This document shows, piece after piece, positions 18,464 to 27,250 of a stretch of 64,000 nt of DNA (positions are counted from its first letter, which is position 1; each line of letters opens with the position of its first letter). Source of the stretch: Bacteroidota bacterium (lineage in GTDB: Bacteria > Bacteroidota > Bacteroidia > Sphingobacteriales > Sphingobacteriaceae); the NCBI GenBank assembly GCA_026224775.1, contig JAMFRP010000022.1, forward strand, positions 1 to 64,000. The letters are read 5' to 3'. Under the pieces are notes generated by a model. The model was given only the letters and a program-made list of their open reading frames with translations. It had not been told where the DNA came from and did no database searches. The translations under genes were made by a program, and so were the position numbers.

Positions 18464-19555
18464 ATGAACTGGAAATTCTTCTCAAAAAACAAAAAAACTA
18501 CGCCAACAGTTAAAAAATCAAAAACACGCGAGTGGGTTGATGCCTTAATTTTTGCCTTTATAGCAGCTACTATTATCCGTGGTTTATTGTTTTCTGCGTA
18601 TGCAATCCCTTCAGGATCAATGGAGGGAACCGAATTAACCGGTGACTACCTGTTTGTAAGTAAGTTCAGTTACGGCGCACGTATGCCGATAACCTTGTTC
18701 TCTATACCATTTACCGAGCCTGAAATGTACGGCGCGAAAACCTACTGGAGCGGTGTACAACTACCCTATTTCCGTTTGCCCGGCTTTACAACAGTAAAAA
18801 ATGGCGATATAGTAGTATTCAACAAGCCATCAGAAACCGGCACACCCATAGATCAGCAAACAACCTTAATTAAACGTTGCATTGCAATCCCCGGTGATGT
18901 ATTAACCATTGTTAACGCGCAGGTTTATATCAATGGCAAAATAGTCCCTAACGCGCCAAAAGCACAAACATCATACACCGTAGTTACTGATGGCGCCGAC
19001 ATGAATCCGCAAATATTTCAGGATTTGAATATCACTATAGTGAACCAGTCGGCCGCTAATACTTATGAGATGATTATCCCGGTTGATAATTTAACTACCT
19101 TAAAAAGCTATTCAAACATAAAGAGCATAACCCCGGTTGTGGCACCTGCTGGTCAATATGACACGGAAGTATTTCCAAGTAATCCAAAATTCAAATGGAA
19201 TATCGATAATTTTGGACCATTAACTTTGCCTAAAAAAGGTATGACCATCAAACTAAATGATTCTACAGTTACCTTATACAGCACAGCTATTGAAAAGTAT
19301 GAAGGCAACCGCTTAGGTAAATCAGGAAATGACTATACCCTCAACGGTAAAAAAACCGATACCTATACCTTTAAAATGAATTATTACTGGATGATGGGCG
19401 ACAACCGCCATGATTCATTGGATTCACGTTTCTGGGGTTACGTACCCGAAGACCACATCATCGGCAAAGCCATGATCACTTGGTTCAGCACAGATCCTAA
19501 CAAAGGCTTATTCAACAAAATTCGCTGGAGCAGGATTTTGAGGCCGATAAACTAA
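18464..19555 (+). CDS. lepB: Signal peptidase I inside the phage module
   Basis: A 363-residue inner-membrane serine protease that removes signal peptides. One N-terminal membrane segment (residues about 26-45) is followed by PSGSMEG, with the nucleophile Ser52. The general-base Lys is K137 in LIKRCIAIPGD, and the box E motif GDNRHDSLDSRFWG is present near the C-terminus, so all catalytic elements look intact. A GTG at 18446 would add six residues; ATG 18464 is preferred. Bacteroidota lepB proteins are usually longer chromosomal genes, so its place among virion genes is odd: it may be an acquired cargo gene or mark a split in the module. Confidence 0.9.
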   Translation: MNWKFFSKNKKTTPTVKKSKTREWVDALIFAFIAATIIRGLLFSAYAIPSGSMEGTELTGDYLFVSKFSYGARMPITLFSIPFTEPEMYGAKTYWSGVQLPYFRLPGFTTVKNGDIVVFNKPSETGTPIDQQTTLIKRCIAIPGDVLTIVNAQVYINGKIVPNAPKAQTSYTVVTDGADMNPQIFQDLNITIVNQSAANTYEMIIPVDNLTTLKSYSNIKSITPVVAPAGQYDTEVFPSNPKFKWNIDNFGPLTLPKKGMTIKLNDSTVTLYSTAIEKYEGNRLGKSGNDYTLNGKKTDTYTFKMNYYWMMGDNRHDSLDSRFWGYVPEDHIIGKAMITWFSTDPNKGLFNKIRWSRILRPIN

Positions 19556-19988
19556 TCTAAATGTCATTGTGGGCGCAGCGTGGCAATCGCATGCTATACA
19601 GAGCAATCAGCTAAGATTTGGGCGTTACCTTCGGCCCGGGCTATCCACTCATACGCATGAGCTTGTCATCCTGAGCTTAGTCGAAGGACGTTCCCTAACG
19701 CAAATAAAGTGCTGACAAAACAGTGTCAGCACTTTATTAAAATCTTATCCCGATATTTGAATAAACCAAATCACCATCAGTGTAATCACACTCAAATCAC
19801 TGAAATCCAAAAAACAAAAAGTACTGACAAAACAGTGTCAGCACTAATTCAAAACATAACCTCGATATTTGTATATATTCAATCACCATCGGTGAAATCA
19901 TTCACCAAAATCGGTGAAATCCAAAAAACAATACTACTGACAAAACAGTGTCAGCACTAAATTAAAAACTAATACCGACCTTTGAATT
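19556..19988. repeat. Threefold direct repeat of about 112 bp with hairpins
   Basis: Hairpins centred near 19720, 19832 and 19945 share the word TGACA-AAACAG-TGTCAGCACT. The first has a perfect 12-bp stem (AAAGTGCTGACA / TGTCAGCACTTT). Between them are further similar blocks (ATATTTG..., CACCATCGGTGAAATC, CTGAAATCCAAAAAACAA). The left part (19562-19690) holds degraded GTCATTG and TGTCATCCTGAG-type chromosomal repeats. No gene is seen. Confidence 0.85.
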
Positions 19989-20002
19989 ATGCCAATCGGC
20001 AT
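19989..20002. promoter_or_regulatory. Palindromic operator candidate, copy 3
   Basis: ATGCCAATCGGCAT, 14 bp, 88 bp before the protease start. Immediately upstream is GACCTTTG (19977-19984), one base off TAnnTTTG. See copies at 6510 and 15767. Confidence 0.5.
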
Positions 20003-20089
20003 ATTAAGCCATCGCTTCAATCAAGGCAAATTCTAAAATAAACCTCCGGTTTTTCGGACATCCCGACTTCCGGACTCAAACAAAAAAAC

Positions 20090-21316
20090 ATGAGTTACAA
20101 AATCTACCTATACGATACCGACACTGATTGCATAGGCTCCGGCAGCCTGTCATCATCATATATCCAGTGGCAATTAGAGGCCGCAGCCGGCCAGGATGTA
20201 GAAGTGCACATAAGCTCTGTTGGTGGCAGCGCTTTTGATGCCATCGCCATTTACGATTTGCTAAAAAAATACACCGGCAACGTAACAACCTACATCGATG
20301 CGCTGGCTGCCTCTGCCGCTTCAATTGTCGCCATGGGCGGCCACAGCGTGGTCATGAGTAAGTATGCATTACTCATGATCCACAAACCAATGGTAGGCTC
20401 TGGCGGTAACGCCGATGAGCTACTAAAAGACGTTCAAATGCTAAATGTAGTGCAACAGCGCCTGGCGCAGATCTACATGGATAAAACCGGGTTGGACGGA
20501 GTTACTATCAACAGTCTAATCAACTCTGTCACCTGGCTATCCGCCGATCAGGCGCTCGATCTCGGCTTTATCGATGCCATAGAAGATTACAGTACCGAAA
20601 TCACCAATAGCGCGCTCATTAAAAATTACACCAGCGCCGCTCCGGCGGTTTATCAGCGCTGCATCAACAAGCTCTTAAACAACAATAATAAACACAGTAA
20701 AAACAACATGAACATGGAGAACAGAGAACTTATCGAAAAAACCTCATCGGTTTTGGATAAGATTATGAACTACTTTAAAAAAGTAGTGAACAAACAAACC
20801 ATTACCGACAAAGGCACCCTGCACCACGCCGGCACAATGGATGAAGGCACAGAAGTTTACCAGGATGCTGACATGACCGCCCCCGCCCCTGCCGACACCT
20901 ACACCACTGCAAGCGGAAGTAAAATAGCGGTTAAAGGCGGCACGGTACAGCAAGTCACTCCGCCCCTGTCCGACCCTGATGCAGATCCTGATCCCGATAC
21001 ATTCCAGGATGATGACGATGATGCACCGTCAGACAAATTCAAAAAAGCGAAACCGGGTGATGTACAAAACAAAATTCAATCCATTAAAGCAAAACTGCAT
21101 GCCCAAAATGCCTTGCTAAACGAGGCACAAGCCGCCCTTAAAGTAGCTAATGACCGCCTCAGCAAAACCCGCGAAGAAGTAAAGAACGAGATCCGCTCCA
21201 ACTTCACCCCCGAAGGCTCCAAACGCAGCAACAAAGCCAAAACCGAACAAACACCGTTCTTCGCTCCTACCAGCACCCTGGCAAAAAACGCAGTAAAAAA
21301 AGCAATTTCTAAATAG
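20090..21316 (+). CDS. ClpP-like prohead protease fused to scaffold-like tail
   Basis: A 408-residue protein. The N-terminal about 190 residues form a ClpP/crotonase-fold serine protease: SSVGGSAFDAIAIYD, then the catalytic Ser in DALAASAASIVAMGG (about residues 72-80), and the His in LLMIHKPMVGSGG (about residue 100). The second half is low-complexity and acidic (DPDADPDPDTFQDDDDDAP) followed by a coiled coil (LLNEAQAALKVANDRLSKTREEVKNEI), the usual place for a scaffolding region in capsid-maturation proteases. It directly precedes the major capsid gene, as expected. Confidence 0.85.
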   Translation: MSYKIYLYDTDTDCIGSGSLSSSYIQWQLEAAAGQDVEVHISSVGGSAFDAIAIYDLLKKYTGNVTTYIDALAASAASIVAMGGHSVVMSKYALLMIHKPMVGSGGNADELLKDVQMLNVVQQRLAQIYMDKTGLDGVTINSLINSVTWLSADQALDLGFIDAIEDYSTEITNSALIKNYTSAAPAVYQRCINKLLNNNNKHSKNNMNMENRELIEKTSSVLDKIMNYFKKVVNKQTITDKGTLHHAGTMDEGTEVYQDADMTAPAPADTYTTASGSKIAVKGGTVQQVTPPLSDPDADPDPDTFQDDDDDAPSDKFKKAKPGDVQNKIQSIKAKLHAQNALLNEAQAALKVANDRLSKTREEVKNEIRSNFTPEGSKRSNKAKTEQTPFFAPTSTLAKNAVKKAISK

Positions 21317-21413
21317 TTGATTGGTGAGTAGTTGATTAAGTTAAGTAGTTCAACTCAACTGAACCAACCATTCACCAAATCAACCAATCCAACTTAATCA
21401 ACCAATATAATAA
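21317..21413. repeat. Inverted repeat spacer (TTGATTGG / CCAATCAA words)
   Basis: TTGATTGGTGAGTAGTTGAT on the left is mirrored by words such as ATTCACCAAATCAACCAAT and AACTTAATCAACCAAT on the right, ending at the capsid start codon. Confidence 0.85.
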
Positions 21414-22622
21414 ATGGCTCAATTTACATTTACAAACAACACCTATGCCGGCGAAGCGCTGGCAGGGTTCATGGCCAGCACGCTGCTGGAAGCCGACTCG
21501 GTAAAACGAGGTTTGCTAACAGTTATTAACGACGTAAAATCGCGCAAGGTAATACTTGATGTAGATGACGACGTAGTGCTCCAGGACCCATCAGGCATAT
21601 TTGCCGATCAGGGCACAACCGCCCTACAAAACGAAAGCTACCTGGACCCGGTAGTTTACGAATTTATGAAACAGGAACAATGGGACAAGCTCGTACAATC
21701 ATGGGAAGCCCAAAGCCTGCAACCCGGCGCCTTTATGGATTACGAAGGCGTGGTCGACCTGTCCGACTTTATGGTTCAGCGTTATCTAACCAAAATACAA
21801 ATAGCTAACGAGCGTTTGTATTGGCTAGGAAAATCAGCCACTAAAGAAGCAGCATTTACCGCAGGATTCACTGGCTTATTACCATCTATCTCAGCCGCCT
21901 CAGGCGTTTACAAAGTAGGCTTAGGCAAACCAACAACCTCAACGGAAGCGAGCGCGATTGATGCGACAGGCTTAGTAACAGTAGCCGATACCTCTACGCT
22001 ATCCGATGGCGATGTGGTAACTATTACCAATGTTACCGGTACTAGCAAAGACACTACCAACGGTACGCCGGGCATCAGCTTACAAGGACAGTCGTATTTC
22101 ATCCAGATTGCAAGTACAACAAGCTTTAAACTGGTACGTAATTACAACGAGATCAATACCCGTAAAGCAGCAACATTCACCGGTACGTCAACAGATGCGA
22201 CAGTGAGCTATATCAATGCAAGCAACGTGTTATCAGTTTTATCAAGTGTTTATTCTCAGCTTGACCCTGCCGACCGTAGTCAGGATGATTTCAATTTGCA
22301 AATACCTTTACATGTAGGTTACGCTTATGCACAGGCACAAGCAAACAAAGCGGTTAACGTCTTAAACGCATTTACCGACAGCAAACAAATGGATTATTTA
22401 GGCATGCCTTTACAATTAATGAACCACTGGCAGGCAAACACCATTCTGGGTGCACGCGCATCAAACTTGTTCTTAGGTGTCGATTTATTAGGCGACGAAT
22501 CCGAATTGTCAACAGTATACATGAAGCCTTACACCAACGATAATGTTGTACGCATGAAGGCCCGCATGAAAGCCGCTGTAAACTTCAAATTCGCTAACGA
22601 AATATTCTACCTGTCAGCATAG
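21414..22622 (+). CDS. Major capsid protein (HK97 fold)
   Basis: A 402-residue protein. The opening MAQFTFTNNTYAGEALAGFMASTLLEADSVKRGLLTVINDVKSR and the helix EFMKQEQWDKLVQSWEAQSL are typical of the capsid family in Bacteroidota siphoviruses. Residues about 175-260 form a Thr/Asp-rich beta insertion (ATGLVTVADTSTLSDGDVVTITNVTG), likely an extra surface domain on the shell. The C-terminus (ARMKAAVNFKFANEIFYLSA) closes the core fold. The gene follows the protease and is intact. Confidence 0.8.
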   Translation: MAQFTFTNNTYAGEALAGFMASTLLEADSVKRGLLTVINDVKSRKVILDVDDDVVLQDPSGIFADQGTTALQNESYLDPVVYEFMKQEQWDKLVQSWEAQSLQPGAFMDYEGVVDLSDFMVQRYLTKIQIANERLYWLGKSATKEAAFTAGFTGLLPSISAASGVYKVGLGKPTTSTEASAIDATGLVTVADTSTLSDGDVVTITNVTGTSKDTTNGTPGISLQGQSYFIQIASTTSFKLVRNYNEINTRKAATFTGTSTDATVSYINASNVLSVLSSVYSQLDPADRSQDDFNLQIPLHVGYAYAQAQANKAVNVLNAFTDSKQMDYLGMPLQLMNHWQANTILGARASNLFLGVDLLGDESELSTVYMKPYTNDNVVRMKARMKAAVNFKFANEIFYLSA

Positions 22623-22723
22623 CTGTAGTGAGTGGTTGGTTAAGTTGATTGAGTGAATAGTTAATATTCGCAATCAGATAACAACCACTCACCTAATCAA
22701 CAATTCAACTTAATCAACTAATA
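22623..22723. repeat. Inverted repeat spacer (GTGAGTGGTTGG / CCACTCACC words)
   Basis: GTGAGTGGTTGGTTAAGTTG on the left is matched by ACAACCACTCACCTAATCAA and AATTCAACTTAATCAAC on the right. Similar plan to the 21317 spacer but a different exact sequence. Confidence 0.85.
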
Positions 22724-23314
22724 ATGTCAATCTACAATAAAATAAATGCAGGTTTCGCTTTAGGAACCGATGAACCCGTAACCGCGGGGATAGAGGATCT
22801 GATCTACGTCTTTAACCAGGATGATTTCACTCTCACTTTTGATACCACCAACCCTTTGATCGTTACCGGCCTTACAGCAGTAAATGCAGCTAAAGTTTAC
22901 AAATTCGAAGGAACAAACAACAGTTTTAACACCACTTCAAAACTGGCAAAAACATCTGTTGGCCCACGTTACACCGAAGAAATAGATTTCAATGTGGCCG
23001 GTTTTTCTGTCGACATTAAAACACAACTACAGGCAATGGGTTACGGCCGTGTATGCGCTATCGCGGTAAACAACTATAATTCAAGTGACACGGCAATCGA
23101 ACTATTCGGCGCAGTAAATGGCTTAATCTTAACTGATGCCGAACGCAGCGCAGCAGACGATACCATGGATGGCGGTTACAAATTAAAATTAACCAACCCC
23201 GACAAATTAAGGGAGCCATACCCGCCGCGTGCAGTATCCATTGCACCAACAAGCGGCACAGCAACATTCGCCAGCACAATTGCAGCTTTGGAAGCATTGG
23301 TGGCAACTTCTTAG
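22724..23314 (+). CDS. Putative major tail or other abundant virion protein
   Basis: A 196-residue protein directly after the capsid gene, with strand-rich segments (DLIYVFNQDDFTLTFD, RYTEEIDFNVAGFSVDIKTQLQAMGYGRVCAIAVNNY) and a Pro-rich end. The YTEEIDF phrase and size fit tail tube proteins, whose genes often follow the capsid in this type of cluster, though a head decoration protein is also possible. Its own hairpin spacers on both sides suggest separate expression control, as expected for an abundant structural protein. Confidence 0.5.
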   Translation: MSIYNKINAGFALGTDEPVTAGIEDLIYVFNQDDFTLTFDTTNPLIVTGLTAVNAAKVYKFEGTNNSFNTTSKLAKTSVGPRYTEEIDFNVAGFSVDIKTQLQAMGYGRVCAIAVNNYNSSDTAIELFGAVNGLILTDAERSAADDTMDGGYKLKLTNPDKLREPYPPRAVSIAPTSGTATFASTIAALEALVATS

Positions 23315-23414
23315 TTCATGGTTGATGGTTCATAGTTGATTGGTTTCATTCAACTATGAACTATCTGAAAAAGTGCAATGAACTATGATCCATGAACTAT
23401 GAACAACCAAACCA
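23315..23414. repeat. Inverted repeat spacer (GTTCATGGTTGATGG / CCATGAACTATGAAC words)
   Basis: GTTCATGGTTGATGGTTCAT and ATAGTTGATTGG on the left pair with CAACTATGAAC and ATCCATGAACTATGAACAAC on the right. The last arm runs up to the next start codon. Confidence 0.85.
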
Positions 23415-23690
23415 ATGACAAAAAAGAAATACATATTAAAACCAGGCAAACACCAATTCGCACCCGGTTCATCAGCCACACACCATAATGATAACATAAG
23501 CGATGCCGAAGCGGAATGGTATATAGAAAAGTATCCGCACATCAAAGATCTTTTCGAAATCAGCTCAGCAGATAAACCGACAGCCGTACCATCAGTAAAT
23601 GAATCTATAGAATCCCCGGAACAATCGGTGCAATCACAAAATAAATCAGTGCAATCAAATTATAATGAAGACCTATCTACCACAAATTGA
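23415..23690 (+). CDS. Small phage-module protein
   Basis: A 91-residue protein. The first half is structured (KYILKPGKHQFAPGSSATHHNDNISDAEAEWYIEKYPHIKDLF) and reminiscent of short phage proteins that carry a DAEAxWYL-like helix; the second half is Ser/Gln-rich repeat (ESIESPEQSVQSQNKSVQS). It overlaps the portal gene by 26 bp, so translation is coupled. The role is unknown. Confidence 0.65.
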   Translation: MTKKKYILKPGKHQFAPGSSATHHNDNISDAEAEWYIEKYPHIKDLFEISSADKPTAVPSVNESIESPEQSVQSQNKSVQSNYNEDLSTTN

Positions 23691-24957
23691 ACGCCGCATA
23701 TTAGTAAGGCCTAACCAAACCTTCGGCATACTCAATTACGATATGGATAACGCCTATCCCCAACGCATGCTGGAATTAGTGGCTAGTTCGCCAACTGCAA
23801 AAGACTGCTGGAATAAACGCGCCAAATTTATCGCCGGTAATGGTTTTGAACAATCAGATTTAGGCAAGCAGATCATCAACGTAAGCGGACTAACACTTGC
23901 CAAATTATTAAAAGCTGTTGCTACTGATAAATCACTATTCACAGGCTTCGGAATCCACCTCAATTACAATGCTAATTTTAAAATTGCATCGATAAACTAT
24001 ATCAAGTTCGAAGACATCCGCATGGGCGATACCGATTGCCCGGAGACTACCGGCAAGTTTGCCATCTACTCCGACTGGGGCCGCAAAACCTGGAAAAACA
24101 TCATGCGCAACAAGATCACCTTTCTTGATGCCTATGATCCCAACCCTGAAGTTATCAAACAACAAGTGATTGATGCTGGCGGCTGGGAAGACTACAAAGG
24201 CCAACTGCTTTACTGCAACCCTGAAATAAATGATTACCCGTTAATTGAAGCTGATAGCGTTTGGGAAGATTTTGAAACAGAAGCAGGTATAAAGATTTTC
24301 AATAACAGAGAAGTTTCTACAGGATTTCTCCCATCGACGATGCTTTTTATGCAAAGTCGCAGGGAAGAAGCAGATAATACCCGCCCAGATAGCGATGAGC
24401 AGCATTATTACAACACACCATCACAATTGGAACAGGATCTTGGTGCATTTCAGGGAACAAAAAGCTCACAAAAGATCATTGTAATTGAGTATGAGGATGA
24501 AAACTCGAAACCTGAATTTCAACCTTATTCCATTCAAAATAATGACAAGCTTTTTGAGAGTACTGAGAAATCGGTCGAAGCCCGCATTATCAAAGGATTT
24601 TCTATTCCGAAGGAGCTCATCAATTCCGAAAAAACATCAGGATTAAGTAACGGCAGCGAAAAAAAGGAAGCCATCAAAGAATTCAACGATAATACCGAAG
24701 CAGACAGGCTAGAATTGTCAGAAATTTTCGCGGATATATTCAGCCAATTCTATAACAATATCAACCCATCTGGCAATTGGAATATCATTCCGGTTTCAAC
24801 AAATGTTGCCGATGACAACGCGGGAATAACCGCAGGTGCAAGCATTAATCAGTTAATTCTATCTGATATTCCTGCCGAAAACAAAATCGCCGTGCTGATT
24901 TACGCCTACGGTTTCAAACAAGCCGAAGCAGAGGCGATGGTTGCATCGGGTGAGTAG
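23665..24957 (+). CDS. Phage portal protein
   Basis: A 430-residue protein forming the head vertex through which DNA passes. Signs are the early AKDCWNKRAKFIAGNGF segment, the clip-like region (about 150-260), and a C-terminal half with the phrase IIKGFSIPKELINSEKTSGLSNGSEKKEAIKEF typical of portals (a long helix ending in an exchange of polar residues before EADRLELSEIFADIFSQFY). It starts inside the previous gene. In classical siphoviruses the portal directly follows the terminase; here it lies 15 kb away and after the capsid, an unusual arrangement. Confidence 0.75.
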   Translation: MKTYLPQIERRILVRPNQTFGILNYDMDNAYPQRMLELVASSPTAKDCWNKRAKFIAGNGFEQSDLGKQIINVSGLTLAKLLKAVATDKSLFTGFGIHLNYNANFKIASINYIKFEDIRMGDTDCPETTGKFAIYSDWGRKTWKNIMRNKITFLDAYDPNPEVIKQQVIDAGGWEDYKGQLLYCNPEINDYPLIEADSVWEDFETEAGIKIFNNREVSTGFLPSTMLFMQSRREEADNTRPDSDEQHYYNTPSQLEQDLGAFQGTKSSQKIIVIEYEDENSKPEFQPYSIQNNDKLFESTEKSVEARIIKGFSIPKELINSEKTSGLSNGSEKKEAIKEFNDNTEADRLELSEIFADIFSQFYNNINPSGNWNIIPVSTNVADDNAGITAGASINQLILSDIPAENKIAVLIYAYGFKQAEAEAMVASGE

Positions 24958-25247
24958 TGAACCTATTGAATAAGTTGATTGGTTGTAACATCATAAATTT
25001 CCGGAAAATTACATTTCCGTTTTCAATTCCCTCCCGCGGGAGGGGTGCGGTTGGAATGTGAAGTGGCAGGGAGGGGTTTAGTCACCAAATAATCTATCAA
25101 AGCCCACCCTTCCCCGCCCCAAGGCGGGAATCGCACAAGGCCGATGCCTCCTTTTTCCATCTTACGAATACCTATAGTGTTACAATCAATTACAATTTCT
25201 GCTAACCATTCACTCAATCACTAATCCACTCAATCACTCATTAAAAA
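24958..25247. repeat. Spacer with mixed inverted repeats, no gene seen
   Basis: This 290-bp spacer holds a CCCTCCCGCGGGAGGG near-palindrome (25029-25044), a second GC-rich block with CCGCCCCAAGGCGGG (25117-25131), and outer words AGTTGATTGGTTG and TTCACTCAATCACT that resemble the ones in spacers at 21317 and 22623. It looks like a host interspersed repeat inserted into the usual hairpin spacer. Confidence 0.7.
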
Positions 25248-25877
25248 ATGAACCAAATATACCTGATCGACCAGATCACATTTCAGAATTACGAGGATCT
25301 TTCTGTAAACATAAAACCCGAACGCATAAAAGTATTCGTAAAAAAAGCCCAGGAACTTGATCTTAAACCCTTTTTGGGCCACACCTTGTACTACGATTTT
25401 ATTCAATATTTCAATGCCGATGGTACCCTGCAGGATAATACGCCCCAGCCTTATAAAGATTTATTGAACGGCTCCGAATACCTTGACCGTTATGGTCACG
25501 TCGTTCTTTACGAAGGTTTGTTACCCATGCTGGTATATTTCACCTTCGCCCGCTTTATTGAAGCTGACGCGATACATTATACCGCAACCGGCCCCATCAT
25601 CAAACATCATGATAATGGCGATACGTTATCGCCGCAGGAAATAACCAAACTCGTACAACAGCACCGCAGCGTAGCCAACGCACATGCCAACGAGGTTGAA
25701 AAATTCTTATGGGATAACCGTGCCGATTTCCCGCTTTGGAATTACAATGGCAAAAACCGGAGCGCAAGACAGGCAGGCCCACGCATCCGTGGCATTGATA
25801 AAAATGATTTTAATTATCCTGGCGACAGCTTTAGTCAAAATGATGGCTTTTTACCCATAACCCAATTCTTAAACTAA
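25248..25877 (+). CDS. Head-tail connector-like protein (DUF6712 type)
   Basis: A 209-residue protein. The opening YLIDQITFQNYEDLSVNIKPERIKVFVKKAQELDLKPFLGHTLYYDFIQYF is the pattern of the Bacteroidota phage connector family DUF6712, in which a helical bundle sits under the portal. The middle (YGHVVLYEGLLPMLVYFTFARFIEADAIHYTATGPIIKHH) is conserved in such proteins. It follows the portal and shares a TAATG overlap with the next gene. Structural role at the neck is likely. Confidence 0.65.
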   Translation: MNQIYLIDQITFQNYEDLSVNIKPERIKVFVKKAQELDLKPFLGHTLYYDFIQYFNADGTLQDNTPQPYKDLLNGSEYLDRYGHVVLYEGLLPMLVYFTFARFIEADAIHYTATGPIIKHHDNGDTLSPQEITKLVQQHRSVANAHANEVEKFLWDNRADFPLWNYNGKNRSARQAGPRIRGIDKNDFNYPGDSFSQNDGFLPITQFLN

Positions 25878-27247
25878 TGGCAGATAAAACAATAACCGAA
25901 CTTCCCGTAGCCTCCGCCATAGGTATAACAGACGTCTCTGTATTAGTCAGCAACAATGTCGATTATCAGTTTGACTTTGCCCTATTATTGCAATTCATAT
26001 CATCAAACATCAATACCGGCGCTGTTATCACTTTCGGGGCCATTATTCCTCAAAACAACTCCGGTAAAAATGGCGATGTATTTTTCAAAACCGATACAAC
26101 TGCGTTTTATCAGAAAACAAACGGTACCTGGGCACAAACTTATACTTCGGCAACATCAACTACATCAAACAGCGTATTGCTTTATGGCGAGGGTATCCCC
26201 GGTAGTACAATTGGTGCCGATAACGATAGTTATATCAATACTACAACCGGTATATTCTATTTACGAACATCAGGTATCTGGTCGCAAGTTTTCTCAATGG
26301 CGACAGGTCCGCAAGGACCACAGGGAACGGCAGGTATTAACGGAACAGATGGCACCAACGGCAATACATTATTAAGTGGTACTACCGATCCATCCAACAG
26401 TATTGGCAATAATGGCGATTATTACATAAACCTTTCAACTTATGCATTATTCGGCCCTAAAGCATCTGGTGCCTGGGAAACAGGAGTTTCATTAATCGGC
26501 GACACAGGCCCAGTCGGCCCACAAGGCGCAACGGGAGCAACCGGACCACAAGGTCCCACCGGAGCAGCGGGAGCAAATGGTGCAGTCGGTGCGGCGGGCG
26601 CAACCGGATTGCAAGGTCCCTCCGGAGCGATGGGGGAAACGGGAGCCACAGGCGCAACCGGTCTAGGTGTAGTAGCGGGGGGCACAGCAGGACAGGTATT
26701 GTCTAAAATTGATGCAAACGATTATAATACTCAATGGATCAACCCACCAGCCACAGGCGCACCCGCAGCAGACGGGATATTAACAGGTCTGGGACTAACC
26801 GTAACAAGTTCTATTTTAAGTGTGGCTGCTGGCTCATGGCGTATTAGTAGTGTAGTCTATCAAACAACAATAGCAACAAACATCACACTGACAACCGCCG
26901 ATCCTGTAAATAATCGTATAGATCTAATCTACGCAAATACAAGCAATGCAATTCAGGTTTTAGAGGGATCACCATCAGCCAACCCTGTAAAGCCCTCCTT
27001 ACCCTCAAGTTGTGTCGAGGTTGGTTTTGCACTAGTCAGTCCCACCGGTAGTACAACCGGAAGTTCCCCGAGCGCAGATTATGTTACGTCGGCTACATTC
27101 AACAACATTATTGGTGATAAAACCACGCTTGTGACCGACGACAAGAACAATTTGGTAGAGGCAATTAACGAAGTTTCCGAAGGCCTTTCATCATTAAATC
27201 AGGATAATGTTATCCTTAAAATCTTTAAAAAATCTAATTACTCATAA
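25877..27247 (+). CDS. Tail fibre-like protein with collagen-type repeats
   Basis: A 456-residue protein. Two Gly-X-Y blocks are visible: a short one near residues 145-160 (TGPQGPQGTAGINGTDGTNG) and a long one near residues 210-262 (GPVGPQGATGATGPQGPTGA...). Such triple-helix segments make trimeric fibre shafts. The C-terminal part (about 290-456) has a domain seen in phage fibres (LTTADPVNNRIDLIYANTSNAIQVLEGSPSANPVKPSLPSSCVEVGFALV). It likely binds the cell surface. The Gly-X-Y stretch also raises local GC. Confidence 0.75.
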   Translation: MADKTITELPVASAIGITDVSVLVSNNVDYQFDFALLLQFISSNINTGAVITFGAIIPQNNSGKNGDVFFKTDTTAFYQKTNGTWAQTYTSATSTTSNSVLLYGEGIPGSTIGADNDSYINTTTGIFYLRTSGIWSQVFSMATGPQGPQGTAGINGTDGTNGNTLLSGTTDPSNSIGNNGDYYINLSTYALFGPKASGAWETGVSLIGDTGPVGPQGATGATGPQGPTGAAGANGAVGAAGATGLQGPSGAMGETGATGATGLGVVAGGTAGQVLSKIDANDYNTQWINPPATGAPAADGILTGLGLTVTSSILSVAAGSWRISSVVYQTTIATNITLTTADPVNNRIDLIYANTSNAIQVLEGSPSANPVKPSLPSSCVEVGFALVSPTGSTTGSSPSADYVTSATFNNIIGDKTTLVTDDKNNLVEAINEVSEGLSSLNQDNVILKIFKKSNYS

Positions 27248-27250
27248 CCC

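Noticed and set aside
12811..25247. Repeat-rich spacers read as CRISPR arrays
   Set aside because: The words are inverted and unequal, without regular spacers of unique sequence, and no cas genes are present.
26440..26685. A Pro/Ala-rich minus-strand frame inside the collagen-like fibre gene
   Set aside because: It is the reverse reading of Gly-X-Y codons (GGN-CCN), a known source of false frames.
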